The translations under genes and the position numbers were made by a program. From assembly GCA_945643635.1 (NCBI GenBank), contig CALZFC010000243.1, positions 1,083,501 through 1,147,500 on the forward strand: DNA of 64,000 nt, read 5' to 3'. The notes under the pieces are model-generated. The model made no database searches. It saw only the letters and a program-made list of their open reading frames with translations, and was not told the DNA's origin. Below, in pieces: positions 22,791 through 34,258 of the stretch (positions within the stretch are counted from its first letter, which is position 1; each line of letters opens with the position of its first letter). The stretch is from Allodiplogaster sudhausi (lineage: Eukaryota; Nematoda; Chromadorea; Rhabditida; Diplogasteridae).

Positions 22791-25700
22791 ATGACGTGGC
22801 AACTGCTAGCTCTGCTGGCCTGTCTTTTTGGTTGGCATTTTTTTTTTCTTCTATTTATTTTATTTTATCAGCAAAAAATAGCTCTCATATCGGGTAACTT
22901 TAGATTTCCTCCATTATTATGATTTACCCAAAAAATTGCAATTACATATGGATGTATGTACATACATATATGCTTGAAGTCATTATGAGGCCGTTATGAG
23001 GCCTTCTGTAACTGGACGAAGTTTTTATATTTGGCTCTACCCGGTGAAAATCACCGGGTAGAGCCAAATATAAAAACTTCGTCCAGTTACAGAAGCGATA
23101 TTTTGCTAAATATTTCGAATAAGAAGCAAAGAATATTATATTTACGAAATCGATAACCGTTAATCCAAGCCCGGTCAACATGCATCGACGATTTGATGCA
23201 GCGTGCTCTGCCGAATTCTCCGAGCGACTCGACAGGCCCACTCATCGATCCGATCCCGGAAATTATGATCGATCCGATTCCTTCGACGAATCCTTGTGCA
23301 TTCACAACCTGCGCTCCCAACAAAACCTGTGTCTACGAGGAGGTTGATGCATTGTCTCTTGCTTTCGCGCACTCTCAAACCCTATCTGTCTCGTCTCCGT
23401 CTTTGTCTTTAACTCATTATAATATATTGAGTACTTCTATTGGCAAAAAATATACCAAAATTTATTGCAGATCGCCTGTTTCCGCGCCCCCTGCCCGGAA
23501 GCAAAGGTCCGCTGCATTGACATCGAGAACGCGACCGACGTTGTCATCGATCCGGAAGAAGATCCATGCAATCTCATGGAATGCGCATCTGGTTTTACCT
23601 GTGTCAAAGAACAGGCAAGTCGATTTCTACTATTGTTTTTCCAAATAAAGAAGAATGAACGAATTCGAAAAGTGAACGAATTCGAAAAGTTACGTATTCA
23701 TATTCCGTTTGTAGAATATATTATCTTCTCCCACTATTTCTATTTTTTTCTTTCACTTTCTCCATTTTACAGGTCCAATGCTTTGTTGCGCCTTGTCCGG
23801 CGATTGCAAAGTGCGTCCAGGGTAAGTGTAGCATTCTCTTCCCTTCTTTTTCTACTCCTCCAACACGTGGAAATGCCATTAGAGTGTGAAAAAGAGTATC
23901 CTACGGAATATTCCTTGAAGAAGGAGAGAAATTTATGAGGACAAAGGGCAAGTGGAAAAGAGAAAAAGGGACAACATAGAGAGACAGTGCGATGGAGAGA
24001 CGGAGATAAGTAGCATGGGAGAATAAGATGGCCTATCTACCGAAACAAGAAATGTTCTTCACGCACACAATTATTCACATGACATTTGCATTCTGGAACA
24101 ACGCTACGAAACTTTTTTATCTACTTTTTTATCCTAGACACCAGAGCCATGTTATTGATAAAGGATGGAAAGGGAGAAAACGTCACAAACGATGGAATTG
24201 ACCAAGTGGGAAAATTAGTATATGCATGTACATACATATGTACCTAAGTATGGATGTGTGCAAAAATTGCAAGCGAGCAAAACGTTATGGATAAACGAAT
24301 AAGGGATTATCAAAATATATAATAAAATATTAAAATAACTAATCTGCTTTTTCAGCTGACCCGTGCATGACCATGCGATGCAGCAGCGGGTTCGTGTGCA
24401 TCTCAGAGCCGGTAATAGCAGACAGATAATACTATTTTTCATTTACCGTGAATCCGTGGTCCTTCGCCCATTTCAAAAAAAGAATTGAGAAATAACCAAA
24501 TAAAGAAGGGGCAAGGAATTAGAAATAGGCAACGAGAAATGGTGGTTTTGAATTAAAATTAAATAAATATAATTCAGGAATCAAACTGCAATTCGACATC
24601 ATGCAAGCTTATCGGAAAATGCACCAATGGTGGGACAAGTTTAATAAATACGAAATTATTTAGATTTCTCTTCAAATGTTGAAATAAGTAGTATGCATTC
24701 CAGCAACGGACGAGTATGACCCGTGCGCTGCAACCTCATGTCCAATGGGATCGATCTGTGTTGCGAGAGCAGAGGCAAGTTGAATTTTCAATTTTTCCTT
24801 ATTTATAATTCAAGCAGTGATCAAATATAATTTGTTTAAATTGAAATCAAATAAAAAGATTTTTCAAAGAGAAAAAAATCAGGAAAATTGTCCTTTAGGT
24901 CGCTTGCAAGAAGGAGCCTTGCCCTCGTGTTGGCCGCTGCACGAGTCGTCAGTATTTTTTAAGCAGACGAGACATATTTTCCGATGATTTCAATTTAATC
25001 TTATGCAAAATAAAGAAGGAAATGAAGAAAAAAAACTATTGAAAACTCAATTCCCAGTTTTCCTTTAAACAATTGTTTTATTTCAGCTCGCCCACACATT
25101 TTGCCAATCCCAAATCCTACTAGCTGCACAGCCAAGTGTAAAGCCGGTGAACACTGCGAGGTTTGTCTTCGTAAATCCCTATGACTCATAAAAAATATAT
25201 TTATCTGGTTGACTTGGAAATGAGTTTCATAGATTAAAAACGGCAAGCCGACATGCGTGGCCTCAGCGAAGCCCGACATGACAAATCCGTGCAAGACGAA
25301 GAAGTGCGCCAGCAACGATCATTGCGTAGTCAAGCATGTACGAAATTCTACTTCCTTTCGTTTTAAATCGTGTCGAATATCGACAAGGACAATGAAAGCC
25401 GATATTTATGCCTTTTTTACAGTTATACCTCTTTCCCTCGTTCACTCTCTATCTCTCTCTCTCACTCACTCTCTCTCCGTCTAACCCTGTTTCAATCTTT
25501 TTCTCTCCAGTCCTGCCACGGTGCCGCGTGCTCGTCATGGGGACTTTGCGTGACGTGCGGCAAGAACGAGACCTTTGATAAGTGCTTTGAAGGCTGCGAG
25601 GCGACCTGTGACGAGCCGAAAATGGTTGGCGAACCGCAAAACAAAAATTAGAAAAAAAGGCCAGAGAAAAGAACTTTTTGAGGCAAAAAAATAATTTGAA

Positions 25701-28700
25701 GAAAAGAAAAGTTGCAATATCAAACATACTTGAGGTCAAAAAATATATGTCTGATGAGAAAATATTTTGCCAAAAAAGAATTCCGTTGATGGCTATACAT
25801 AGTAGCAGTCATTTATTGGCGCTGTATAGGTTCAATGTCGAAAGAGGGATCAACAAGTGTACAGAGCTTGCAAGTAATGTTGTAAAAATTGTAATACACA
25901 GAAGACGGCCCTCTAATAAATCCTTGAAGAAACAAATCAATCAGCAGTCACTAATAGTAAATCAATAATCCCCACAGATGTGCACTCGCCACTGCGGCCG
26001 CTTGGCGGGCGGCTGTCGTTGCAAGAACGGCTCCAAGCGCTCGCTCGATGGCAGCTGCGTCCTCGACAAGGATTGCTCGCAAAGTAGTGTCTTATTCCAC
26101 CTATGTATGTTACATAAAATTTAACAAAACATAAAATTAATGTGTTTAAAAGGTAAAATGTATTTCTCCCTTTTCTTCTTGGCATACAAGCAAATTAGCG
26201 AAGATAAATTGCAGAGTGCCCGGGCAAGAACGAGCAGTTCCACGAGTGTAAGCCGTGCGGTCAGCTATGCGGCATTGACCGTATGCGCATGGTTGGCACT
26301 TTCTTATTTTCATCGAGAGCATATAAGACGATGTCAACAAAAAAAAAGGATTTTTTTTTTCAGCAGAGGCGGAAATTTTGTTCTAGAATTTAGAATATTC
26401 CACTGTTTGTCGTTCCAAAGGCCAAATCTGTCTCAGAAAAATTGTCAAAGCTGCTTTTTTCAAAATTCCGGGAAAATTTTTCGCCAATTCTAAAAAAAAC
26501 AATCCTTTATATCCTTCAAGAAATTATTTTGTTTTAAGACTGAAATATGTTTTATTTTATTTTATTCGCCACCTGAATTTCCTAGACGTGTATGACGATG
26601 TGCTTTCCCGGCTGCGACTGCACGACCGGTTTCCTGCGCGCCGCCAACGGCACTTGCATCCTGGCGAGTAAGTGCCCGAGCAACAACAACGGCAACGAAA
26701 CTTGCCCCGCCAACGAGGAGCACCATGACTGCAAGCCGTGCTACAACCGGTGCAACAATAAAAACGCAAAAATTGTCAGTCCTTGTCCTACTCATCCAAC
26801 GCTTTCTGCCTCGCTAACGTTAATACCTGTAATGTATAAATTAACGAACGAAGACATATTTTTCTATATATAAATATGTTTTCGTTTGTGATTAATTGGT
26901 AATTTTTAATAAAAATAAAAAAAACATTCGTAAGGCCTGCATGGAGATGTGTTCTCCCGGTTGCGACTGCAAGTCGGGCTATCTTCGTCACGACAACGGC
27001 ACTTGCGTCCCGGAGAAGGTGTGTCCGGCCGTGGTCGGGCACGATGACCCCGTCGTCGAGAACTGTACCCAGGCGAACGAGCAGTTCTACAAGTGCAAGC
27101 CTTGCTCAACCCAGTGCGGCCATGAGGACAGGGTAGGTTGCACGAGAACAGAGCGAGATGTAGAGAGAGAGAGTCAGAGAGTGTGTCTGCGCGTGTGAAG
27201 GCAAGGTAGAGATAGCAAAATGAATGAAAATTACGGAATAACGAATATACCGTTATCGTCGTACGTGTTTCTTATTCACTCCAGAACTGTGTAATTATCT
27301 CCTAGTGTGTGCGTGATAGAGAAGGGACAAGAGGACGAGGTTTAGACTGACCATGAGAGAAGAGTTTAAATGAATATGTAACGACGTGCGGTCGTTAGCA
27401 ATTGAAAAATCGGCGATAACCTCCCCTTTATAAAGAGGTATCACCACCACGATCACGCGCTTTCGCGCCAATGATCGGGTCACCTCCGGCGATTAGGGAG
27501 GTTCCGCTTAAAGCGGTTCTTCCTGCCTGGCACAAAGCTCAAGGCAGGAATCCTCGGGCACTGAGCCCCAAGGTTACAGTCGAGAACGGCGAGTTCTCCA
27601 GGTATGGACCCTCCTAGGTCCCAGCGGTTCGTACGCCGAGTGGAGACTGACGAGGACAACGACGAGGAGCGACTTCTTTATTAGCAGCAATAACAAGGGA
27701 GCTCAAGGCTCAAACAGCGAAAAAGGCGAGCCGGAGCTTAAGGCTCCGGGAAAGAAAAAAACAAGAAGGCGGGAGGGAGCAGCCGGGGAGAGACCGGCGG
27801 GAAGAGCCTCCCGCTACTTATATACTGCCCGCCAATCGGGCGGGAAAACGAGACGACAAACTACAAAATGAGCATCTGTCATCATTCAAATAATAATAGT
27901 GCGACTTATGGTATGAAGTGAGATAGATGGCATCATGCCTAAAACACGGCCTATGTAGAGAGTGTGGGGTGCAGCCACACTACAAATAGACGGCAAGAAA
28001 AAGTTGTTTGAAAAGACGACAGTGAAAGAAGGAAGGAAAGAGAGAGAGGGAGAGAAAAGGGCGAAATAAGAAAGAGAGAGAAAAAGGAGAAATAAGAATG
28101 AGAGAGAGAGAGAGTGAGAAAGAGATAGGAAGAGGGGAAAAGAAGGAGAGAGAACAAGAATAGAACTTCCTTGTGCAGGTGTGCAAGATGGCGTGCAGAC
28201 AGGGCTGCGACTGCGCCGTCGGCTTTCTCCGCAATGACAAGGGCGAGTGCATCCCGAAAGCGGAGTGTCCTTCGAATGGAAATGGAACGGCGAGCGAGGA
28301 GAAGTGCACCAAGCAGAACGAGAAGTTCTACAAGTGCAAGCCGTGCTCGGCGCAGTGCGGCCATGAGGATAGGGTTCGTTGGCAAGGGGAGAGGGAAATG
28401 GCGAGAGAGGGAGGAAGGGGAAGGGGGGGGGGAGAGAAGTAAATGGCGATGGAGAGAGAGAGAGGGAATGAGAGGGGGGAGAGAGAAAAGAAAAGAAAGG
28501 GGAGAGAGAGGATATGGAGAGAGGGAAGGGAGAGAGAGAGAGAGAGTTAAGGGAGGTCGAAGAGTGGGAGATAGTGAGCAGCACCTTCAGGTGTGCAAGA
28601 TGATGTGCATGCCGGGCTGTGACTGCGCTGAAGGCTTCCTCCGCAACGACAAGGGCGACTGTGTCAAGAAGAGCAAGTGTCCCAAAACGAGCAGCAAGCA

Positions 28701-28740
28701 GTCGAATACGACATCAGAAGAAGAAGAAGACGATGGCTAA
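22791..28740 (+). CDS. Secreted TIL-domain protein 2 (nine-exon Cys-module ladder plus five TIL domains)
   Basis: Seventeen exons join with every phase correct: 22791-22830, 23170-23342, 23471-23614, 23773-23821, 24356-24411, 24578-24629, 24704-24774, 24899-24944, 25087-25160, 25233-25337, 25511-25624, 25978-26083, 26215-26291, 26586-26774, 26935-27132, 28179-28373, 28591-28740 (612 aa). Signal peptide MTWQLLALLACLFG. Exons 2-10 code short Cys modules such as NPCAFTTC, ACFRAPCPEAKVRC, DPCMTMRCSSGFVC, ACKKEPCPRVGRC and NPCKTKKC. Exons 11-17 code five ten-Cys TIL domains, each split between Cys4 and Cys5. The last three sit in near-identical, phase-0 exons (PGCDCxxGFLRNDxG), so they arose by exon duplication. 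The tail is Asn/Thr/Glu-rich. The introns after exons 3 and 7 use GC donors (GCAAGT). It is most likely a multi-headed extracellular protease inhibitor; the targets are unknown. Confidence 0.9.
23003..23095. repeat. Perfect 45-bp inverted repeat with a 3-nt loop
   Basis: The left arm 23003-23047 and the right arm 23051-23095 are exact reverse complements around AAA at 23048-23050. It lies in intron 1 of TIL protein 2. It would form a 45-bp hairpin in RNA. Confidence 0.9.
27380..27866. mobile_element. Probable solo LTR inside intron 15 of TIL protein 2
   Basis: A GC-richer block of about 490 bp begins TGTAACGAC and ends ACTACA. The same TGTAACGAC opening is used by the verified LTRs at 42015. 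It contains several hairpins and a TATA-like motif (CTTATATA) near the end. A clear target duplication is not seen: AAATGA is found near both sides, but not exactly abutting. It could instead be another kind of non-coding element. Confidence 0.45.
28020..28560. repeat. GA-rich tracts flanking exon 16 of TIL protein 2
   Basis: Purine-rich GAGA-type microsatellites fill intron 15 (about 28020-28155) and intron 16 (about 28378-28550). Open frames here code only Arg/Glu or Ser/Leu runs. Confidence 0.75.
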
Positions 28741-29872
28741 ATATGTCAACATTCAAACTTCCCGCACTCATTCCTTTGCTTTACTATCAATTCCTTAATG
28801 TAAATGCGAATAAAATTTTGCAAGTTAACATTTTAGTTCTGGCTCCGTTAGACTTTCGTAAAGAAGTCTTTTTTTCGTATTGTGTTTTTGAAGAGTAATA
28901 AATGCATAAAGTATTCTACAGATATAACATCTAATAAGGTAGAATATGGCAATGGCATGTAATAAATTCTACACTAAATTAGATTAAACATGCACATCTC
29001 AAAATTTAAAGTTAAAATAACTGAGGCAATCATAGTGGTGCTACAAGTATGCGAAGGCAGTTTCTGGATGATTTTTTTGCACGGAGGTTCAGGTTGAATT
29101 CTCTATATAATTATCGATTACCTATTTTAAAACCAAATAGTAGACAATAAATGACAATTGAAAGTTTAACAAAATCTTTGTTGTTTCAATAATGCGCGCT
29201 TGCACGGCGCTTTTCTACAGCAAATGGACAAGAAAAGAAATGAAACAAGAGTATTAGATCATCAGGCTGCTTTAGAAATCGATACCGACGAAGTTTGGCA
29301 AGAAGGATTAGTTGGTCAGCTGACTTCATCGACACCGAACTTCGTTGAATTACTTAACTGTAATGTGACGACCAACTCTTCTCTTTTTAATGCCACCATC
29401 ACAAACACTATTTCGCATAGTCACTGTTTCACATTGTCTCACTCATCGTCACAGATATTGTAAACGATGAGCAGATGAGCTGTCCAAAAGATCGGTCTGT
29501 GGATTTTCAACTAGAGAAAATAATGATGTGGTGATGTGGCAGATTCACGTTGAAATTATCAAGTTTTTAAGAATAAGTGTTTGCCGTAATAATAGTATTT
29601 TTGCCTATTTTAGTTGCGCTCTAAAGCTTTCAAGTAGTATATAAAGTAATAAGATCAATGTGCAATATGAACCAAAAAAACTCTATCTAGTGAGCATTTG
29701 AACTGTGAATGTGATATGATTCACGCAAAGATTGTGTTTTACGCACGTAAAAGCCGGATTTACTTATCTCATAGCCGGGGATAGAAAGGCGCAAAAGTGC
29801 AACAGAAAGAATTGCAAAAAGCCCGTGTCTTACTTCCGGCGTCACAAAAGTTCGTGCTGTCGCTATTGTCAG
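28741..29872. other. Intergenic
   Basis: AT-rich spacer between TIL proteins 2 and 3. An 87-codon open frame at 29200-29463 has no paralog or splice support. Confidence 0.5.
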
Positions 29873-29949
29873 ATGACGTTTTCCCGGTCAATCTTCCTTG
29901 GCTGTCTCTTCGGTTTGTTGATGTTCATAAAATTTATTCCTTTTCCTCA

Positions 29950-29987
<38 letters not shown>

Positions 29988-32655
29988 AAGAAATATAAAA
30001 CTTGCCAAAAACAAGTACCTGGCTACATTCATAACTCAATCAGTTTGCATCCCCGATACGAAGCAAGGATCGGTTGTGGTTCCTCGCAATAATGGGACGA
30101 CGAAGAGGAATCTCTGCGAATTCAAAACCTGCCCAGGAAACCAGTATTGCCTCTATGTTGAGGTTCTTTTCGCCTCTTTTTATGGAATGTGAAACATTTT
30201 TGTTATATTCGGCAAAGTCCTAGTTCCGTTATCGTTCGTGCACTCTTAGCTCAAAAAGAATTCTTGTATGTATTCCTTTTTCAACACAACTGCCAGAATC
30301 TGAAGGGATGACTCCAGCGATTATATTTGATTTTAATCTTAAATTTGTCTTCCCAGATATGCATACACTCTTCTTTCCTGCGCACTCTCTCATTTCATTC
30401 TCAAGAGAGAAGGATTCATACCATTTTAGCCCCGAAATGGAGTGTTTTTTACTGTAATCTTTAATGCTTTTAAAGAAATTTAGCAGTGGTATATTTTTGT
30501 TGTAGTGAATATTGCGGAGAACTCCACCAAAAGTGTTTCAATGTATGTACATACCGTCATTGTATCCCGCACACTATGTTTGGAAAAGAGCGCATTCAAA
30601 CTGATGATTTCTGCTCCATTAAAAGACGTCGCTATAGGCCGGTTGCATCAACGAAACAACTTGCCACGAGACAGAGGCTCTCTGCGTGGAAACGCCGCGC
30701 TCCAAATTGTGTGAAGGCATCAACTGAGCCGATGGCTTTTTCTGCGCAGCGACGCGGGTATCACACATACTCTTCCTGTCTTTCTTAATCTTTCCACCTT
30801 GCACGTCGTCATACCAGAATCATTGCTAAACTCACTGGGAACTTTATGTGTAGAAAACTGTTTCCTGATGCAATAAATTCTCGTTTCTTTCCGCTCTCCT
30901 TCTTTATATGTCCGTTTGTCCGTTGCAGTCCCTCCTTCACTCAAGGACTCCTTTCAGGGGATCTCCTGCTTATATAACAACACGCCGTGCCCGTCGCAAA
31001 CCGATTGTATTCAGGGTAAGCATGAGGCTCTTTTGATGAACTCATGGCCATAAGGATAATAATGAAAAAAAGCGTGCGAATGAGATATTTCCATAATTTC
31101 GTTATATATATCCCCTATTGGGAATTGTCTCTTTTAAATCGCATTTGTCAATCTCCGTATTATAGTAGACCTATGTATATACATAAGTACTATGTTTGTG
31201 TACATATGATATGTATTTATATAATTTGTTTTATCCGAAAGTTAAAATTTCTTAATTTTATTTGAAGTTTCGTTTTTATTTTGTAGATGATCCGTGCCAC
31301 AGGAAGCAATGCCCTTTCAACCAAAATTGCTTCGCTGTTCCGGTAAGCCTTTCAATGGTTCCCCAACTGTCTAACAATAAGTATGTAGCTTTTTTGAATA
31401 TTTAAAGACTGTTAAATACTCCTTCTTACAGGCTCCTAACTGTACGGTATTGCCATGCGCGCTGGAGGCGAAATGTATCAATGGTGATTCAGTTTTAAAA
31501 CTATCTTTCCCAAATTGACCACCCATTTAATTCCTACGACCGTTTCCCACAGATAGGTTAACAATAATTTTTCCCGGTGGCACTAACATGAGGGCTATGA
31601 GCGGTTGTAGAAAAAACGGTGTCAACTCTGTTGTCGCACTGCAGGCACTGACTACGATTTCAACCCGTGTGCTGGCGTGTCTTGCCCAACCGGCTCGAAA
31701 TGTGTCGTTACAGAAGATGCAAGTTTTTTATATTTATTTTTTCAACAAATTTGTTTGAAATAGATCAAAATGAAAGAAAACATTCAAAAAGAATTTCAGG
31801 GACATTGCAACTGGTATCTTAGTTATCCAATACATTGTCCAAGTATCGCCCAATGCGTGTCACGTTAGTTGTCTTCTTTCCAATAACATCTTTGATTAAT
31901 TACATTAGCTGATATTGAATGATGAAAAGGTGTTAAATGATTTCTAATGCGGTTGCTTTCAAGATCAGCCCCGCCAGATTCAGACGAGATGCGCTTCCAA
32001 ATGTAGAGCAGGCTTCAGCTGCCAAGTGCCATTTTGTACATTTATAAACGAATACTGTATATAAATAACGTACATACATAACTACCTAGGTCTTTTTCAA
32101 GAAAAGTGTCGTTTAAAAAAAAGATTTCTGTGAATTTTCTTCTTCGTTGAAACTACACTCATTTGGCCAATTGTTTATTTTTTTATTTGTTTTAAGGTAA
32201 ATTTTTTTTTGAAAGGTATTTAAAGGAGGGCGATCACCGAAAAATTATGTGATATTTCAAATTGCCGCAGCCCTTTGCACTCTCATTCACGCGTGCTATT
32301 TTCACGCAGCGAGTTTGTGCGACCTGCGAAATAGCACGCGAGAATGGAGAGTGAGGAATCACAGGGCAGACGCGGCAATTGGAACCAGCATTGAATAATT
32401 TTCGGTGATCGCACTCCTTTAAAGCTACGGAACGGAACTTCAAAGCGCTACATGACGCCAAAGCCAAAGGTGGCGAATCTGTGCAAGACAAAGAAGTGCT
32501 GGCGAACGCAGAATTGCGTCGTGAAACAGGTCGGCGAACCAGCCTCGTTCTCTATTTCGGAAAAGGAACTCCACAATTGTTTGCTTCATGCTTTTCTCTC
32601 TTTCTATCTTTCTGATTCTATACTACCTCTGATTGATCTCCCTCCTCCGACTCTC

Positions 32656-32691
<36 letters not shown>

Positions 32692-33134
32692 GACCTGCCA
32701 CGCTGGCTCGTGTTCATCCTGGCCACTTTGCGTAACATACGGAAAGAATGAGGTGTTCGACGAGTGTTTCGGTGGATGTGAGGCTACATGCAAAGCGCCT
32801 TATAAGGTTGAATAATATTGTATTTGCCGTTCGGCAATTCTATGGGAGAACCGGAAAACCTACATAGATTTTTTTTTGTATTCCACTAGTTTGGTTTATG
32901 CAAAAATAGTACGGTCAAAAATTAGTTAATAATCAATAAATCGATGAGCAGAAGTGCCCTCGTCGGTGTGGCCTTTTGTCTGGCGGCTGTCGCTGCAAGA
33001 AAGGCTACAGGAGAGCGGCCAGCGGAAACTGCGTCCTCGAAAAGGACTGCCCTCCATGTACCATTGTCCAGGAATTCTATGTTGGATGTCCTCAGAATCA
33101 CACGAACTCGGCGTCTATTGAGGAGATCAACTAG
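29873..33134 (+). CDS. Secreted TIL-domain protein 3 (one TIL domain lacking its first Cys)
   Basis: Eleven exons, all in phase: 29873-29912, 30044-30162, 30958-31015, 31287-31342, 31432-31483, 31645-31718, 31800-31863, 31964-32025, 32425-32529, 32693-32806, 32952-33134 (308 aa plus TAG). Signal peptide MTFSRSIFLGCLFG. The Cys-module ladder follows the order of protein 2 (LCEFKTCPGNQYC, DPCHRKQCPFNQNC, FNPCAGVSCPTGSKC, LCKTKKCWRTQNC). The single TIL domain (exons 10/11) has Tyr where its paralogs have Cys1 (CVTYGKNEVF versus CVTCGKNETF), which should remove one disulfide. Exon 11 runs through the position of the usual next donor and ends KDCPPCTIVQEFYVGC plus a short tail. The intron after exon 6 has a GC donor, at the same position as in protein 2. 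The acceptor of exon 9 lies at the end of a MITE. Confidence 0.83.
29953..29984. repeat. (AT)n microsatellite
   Basis: About 16 AT dinucleotides in intron 1 of TIL protein 3. Confidence 0.95.
32219..32423. mobile_element. MITE-like element with ~30-bp terminal inverted repeats
   Basis: The ends TTTAAAGGAGGGCGATCACCG and its near complement (about 32400-32423) are inverted around about 150 bp. A diverged relative (GGAGGGCGATCACGAAAA, ATTTCAAATTGCCG) lies at 56806-56940. The right end provides the acceptor AG used by exon 9 of TIL protein 3. Confidence 0.65.
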
Positions 33135-33339
33135 TTTCTGACAATGAGAGTAAATACGCGCCCAGCAATCGACCACGTACGGCTTTTATGTATAGAAAGC
33201 TCTAAAAATTTACATATCAATGTATGCTATTACGAATGGTTGATCAGAAAAAAATTTACAAATCTATGCAAATTATTAAAAATAAGTTGTACAACATTAT
33301 TTTCTTTCTCTCCTTACACATTTGAAAAATACTGATCAC

Positions 33340-34258
33340 CCTCTGTGCGCCCGGATACATATGCACTTACGAAGAGGTTAGACGAGTACAGCAGGGGTAA
33401 ATAGAAACACCAAAATCTCATGAATTTACTTGTCTAGATAAAATGTTTCACCGAACCCTGTCCTCGTCCGCAAGTGAAATGCATCCCAGGTTTCACCTTT
33501 TTTCTTGCCAATTTTGAAGAGCTGCAAAGAGAGGAATAAAAAAATATATAACATTCTTCTGGTCATCACAATCAAAGGAGAACGGTGTCATGTTAAATTT
33601 CGGACCTTAAAAGATATTTTGAAGAAAAAAAAACATGTTTGAGGGCGACGGCTGCGCTCTGATGAAATGCGCAGAAGGCTACGTTTGCATAGAAGAACAG
33701 GTATGCCCGGATGTTAGCCTAAAATAAGTTTACCATAATTACATTTCGATATTTTACGAGCATAAGAAAAAAATAATAAAATATATTTTGGCAAGTAATT
33801 TTTCTTAACAGGTTCTATGCATCATGGCGCCTTGCCCGCCGCTGGCCACTTGTGTCAAAGGTTTCCAAGCCATATCATTTTTTTTTACTGAAAAAGACAA
33901 CACATTTTGATTTAAAAAAAAACATTCAAATTTCTTTCTTCTTCAGTCCCTGATAATAAGTGCGGCCTCAATGCCAAATATTACGAGCAGTGTCGTCCTT
34001 GCGAGACGCCATGCAATTCGGAGCCCGTGGTTCGCAAGCACACTATTCACTTTAAATATGCCGAGAAATGTGGTGTTTGTCAAAGGCTTCGTGATTTTAG
34101 GGATTATAAACTTCGAATTACATTCTTTCCTCTGAATTGTTCGCAACATTCTGCCATCCCGGCTGCGGCTGTCTGCCCGGCTTCTGCCGCAATTCCGCAG
34201 GCATCTGCGTGCACCAACGGCCAATCGGCTGGCGCTCGCCTCGGCTCGGCGCTATTCT
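33340..34258 (+). pseudogene. Decayed TIL-family gene copy
   Basis: Recognisable exons in family order: LCAPGYICTYEE (33340-33376), KCFTEPCPRPQVKC (33440-33490), GCALMKCAEGYVC (about 33643-33700), LCIMAPCPPLATCVK (33812-33860), NKCGLNAKYYEQCRPC (33946-34026) and a TIL second half, CHPGCGCLPGFC (about 34140-34258). There is no signal-peptide exon. The first exon has lost part of its DPC motif and has no AG acceptor upstream, and the last exon has no AG between its coding start and the previous stop. Internal exons keep good splice sites. It could be a young pseudogene, or a gene with non-canonical ends. Confidence 0.65.

Noticed and set aside
27886..28584. 232-codon minus-strand Ser/Pro-rich open frame
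   Set aside because: It is the complement of GA microsatellites plus TIL exon 16.
29200..29463. 87-codon open frame with several Asn-x-Ser/Thr sites
   Set aside because: No signal peptide, paralog or splice support; plausible by chance.
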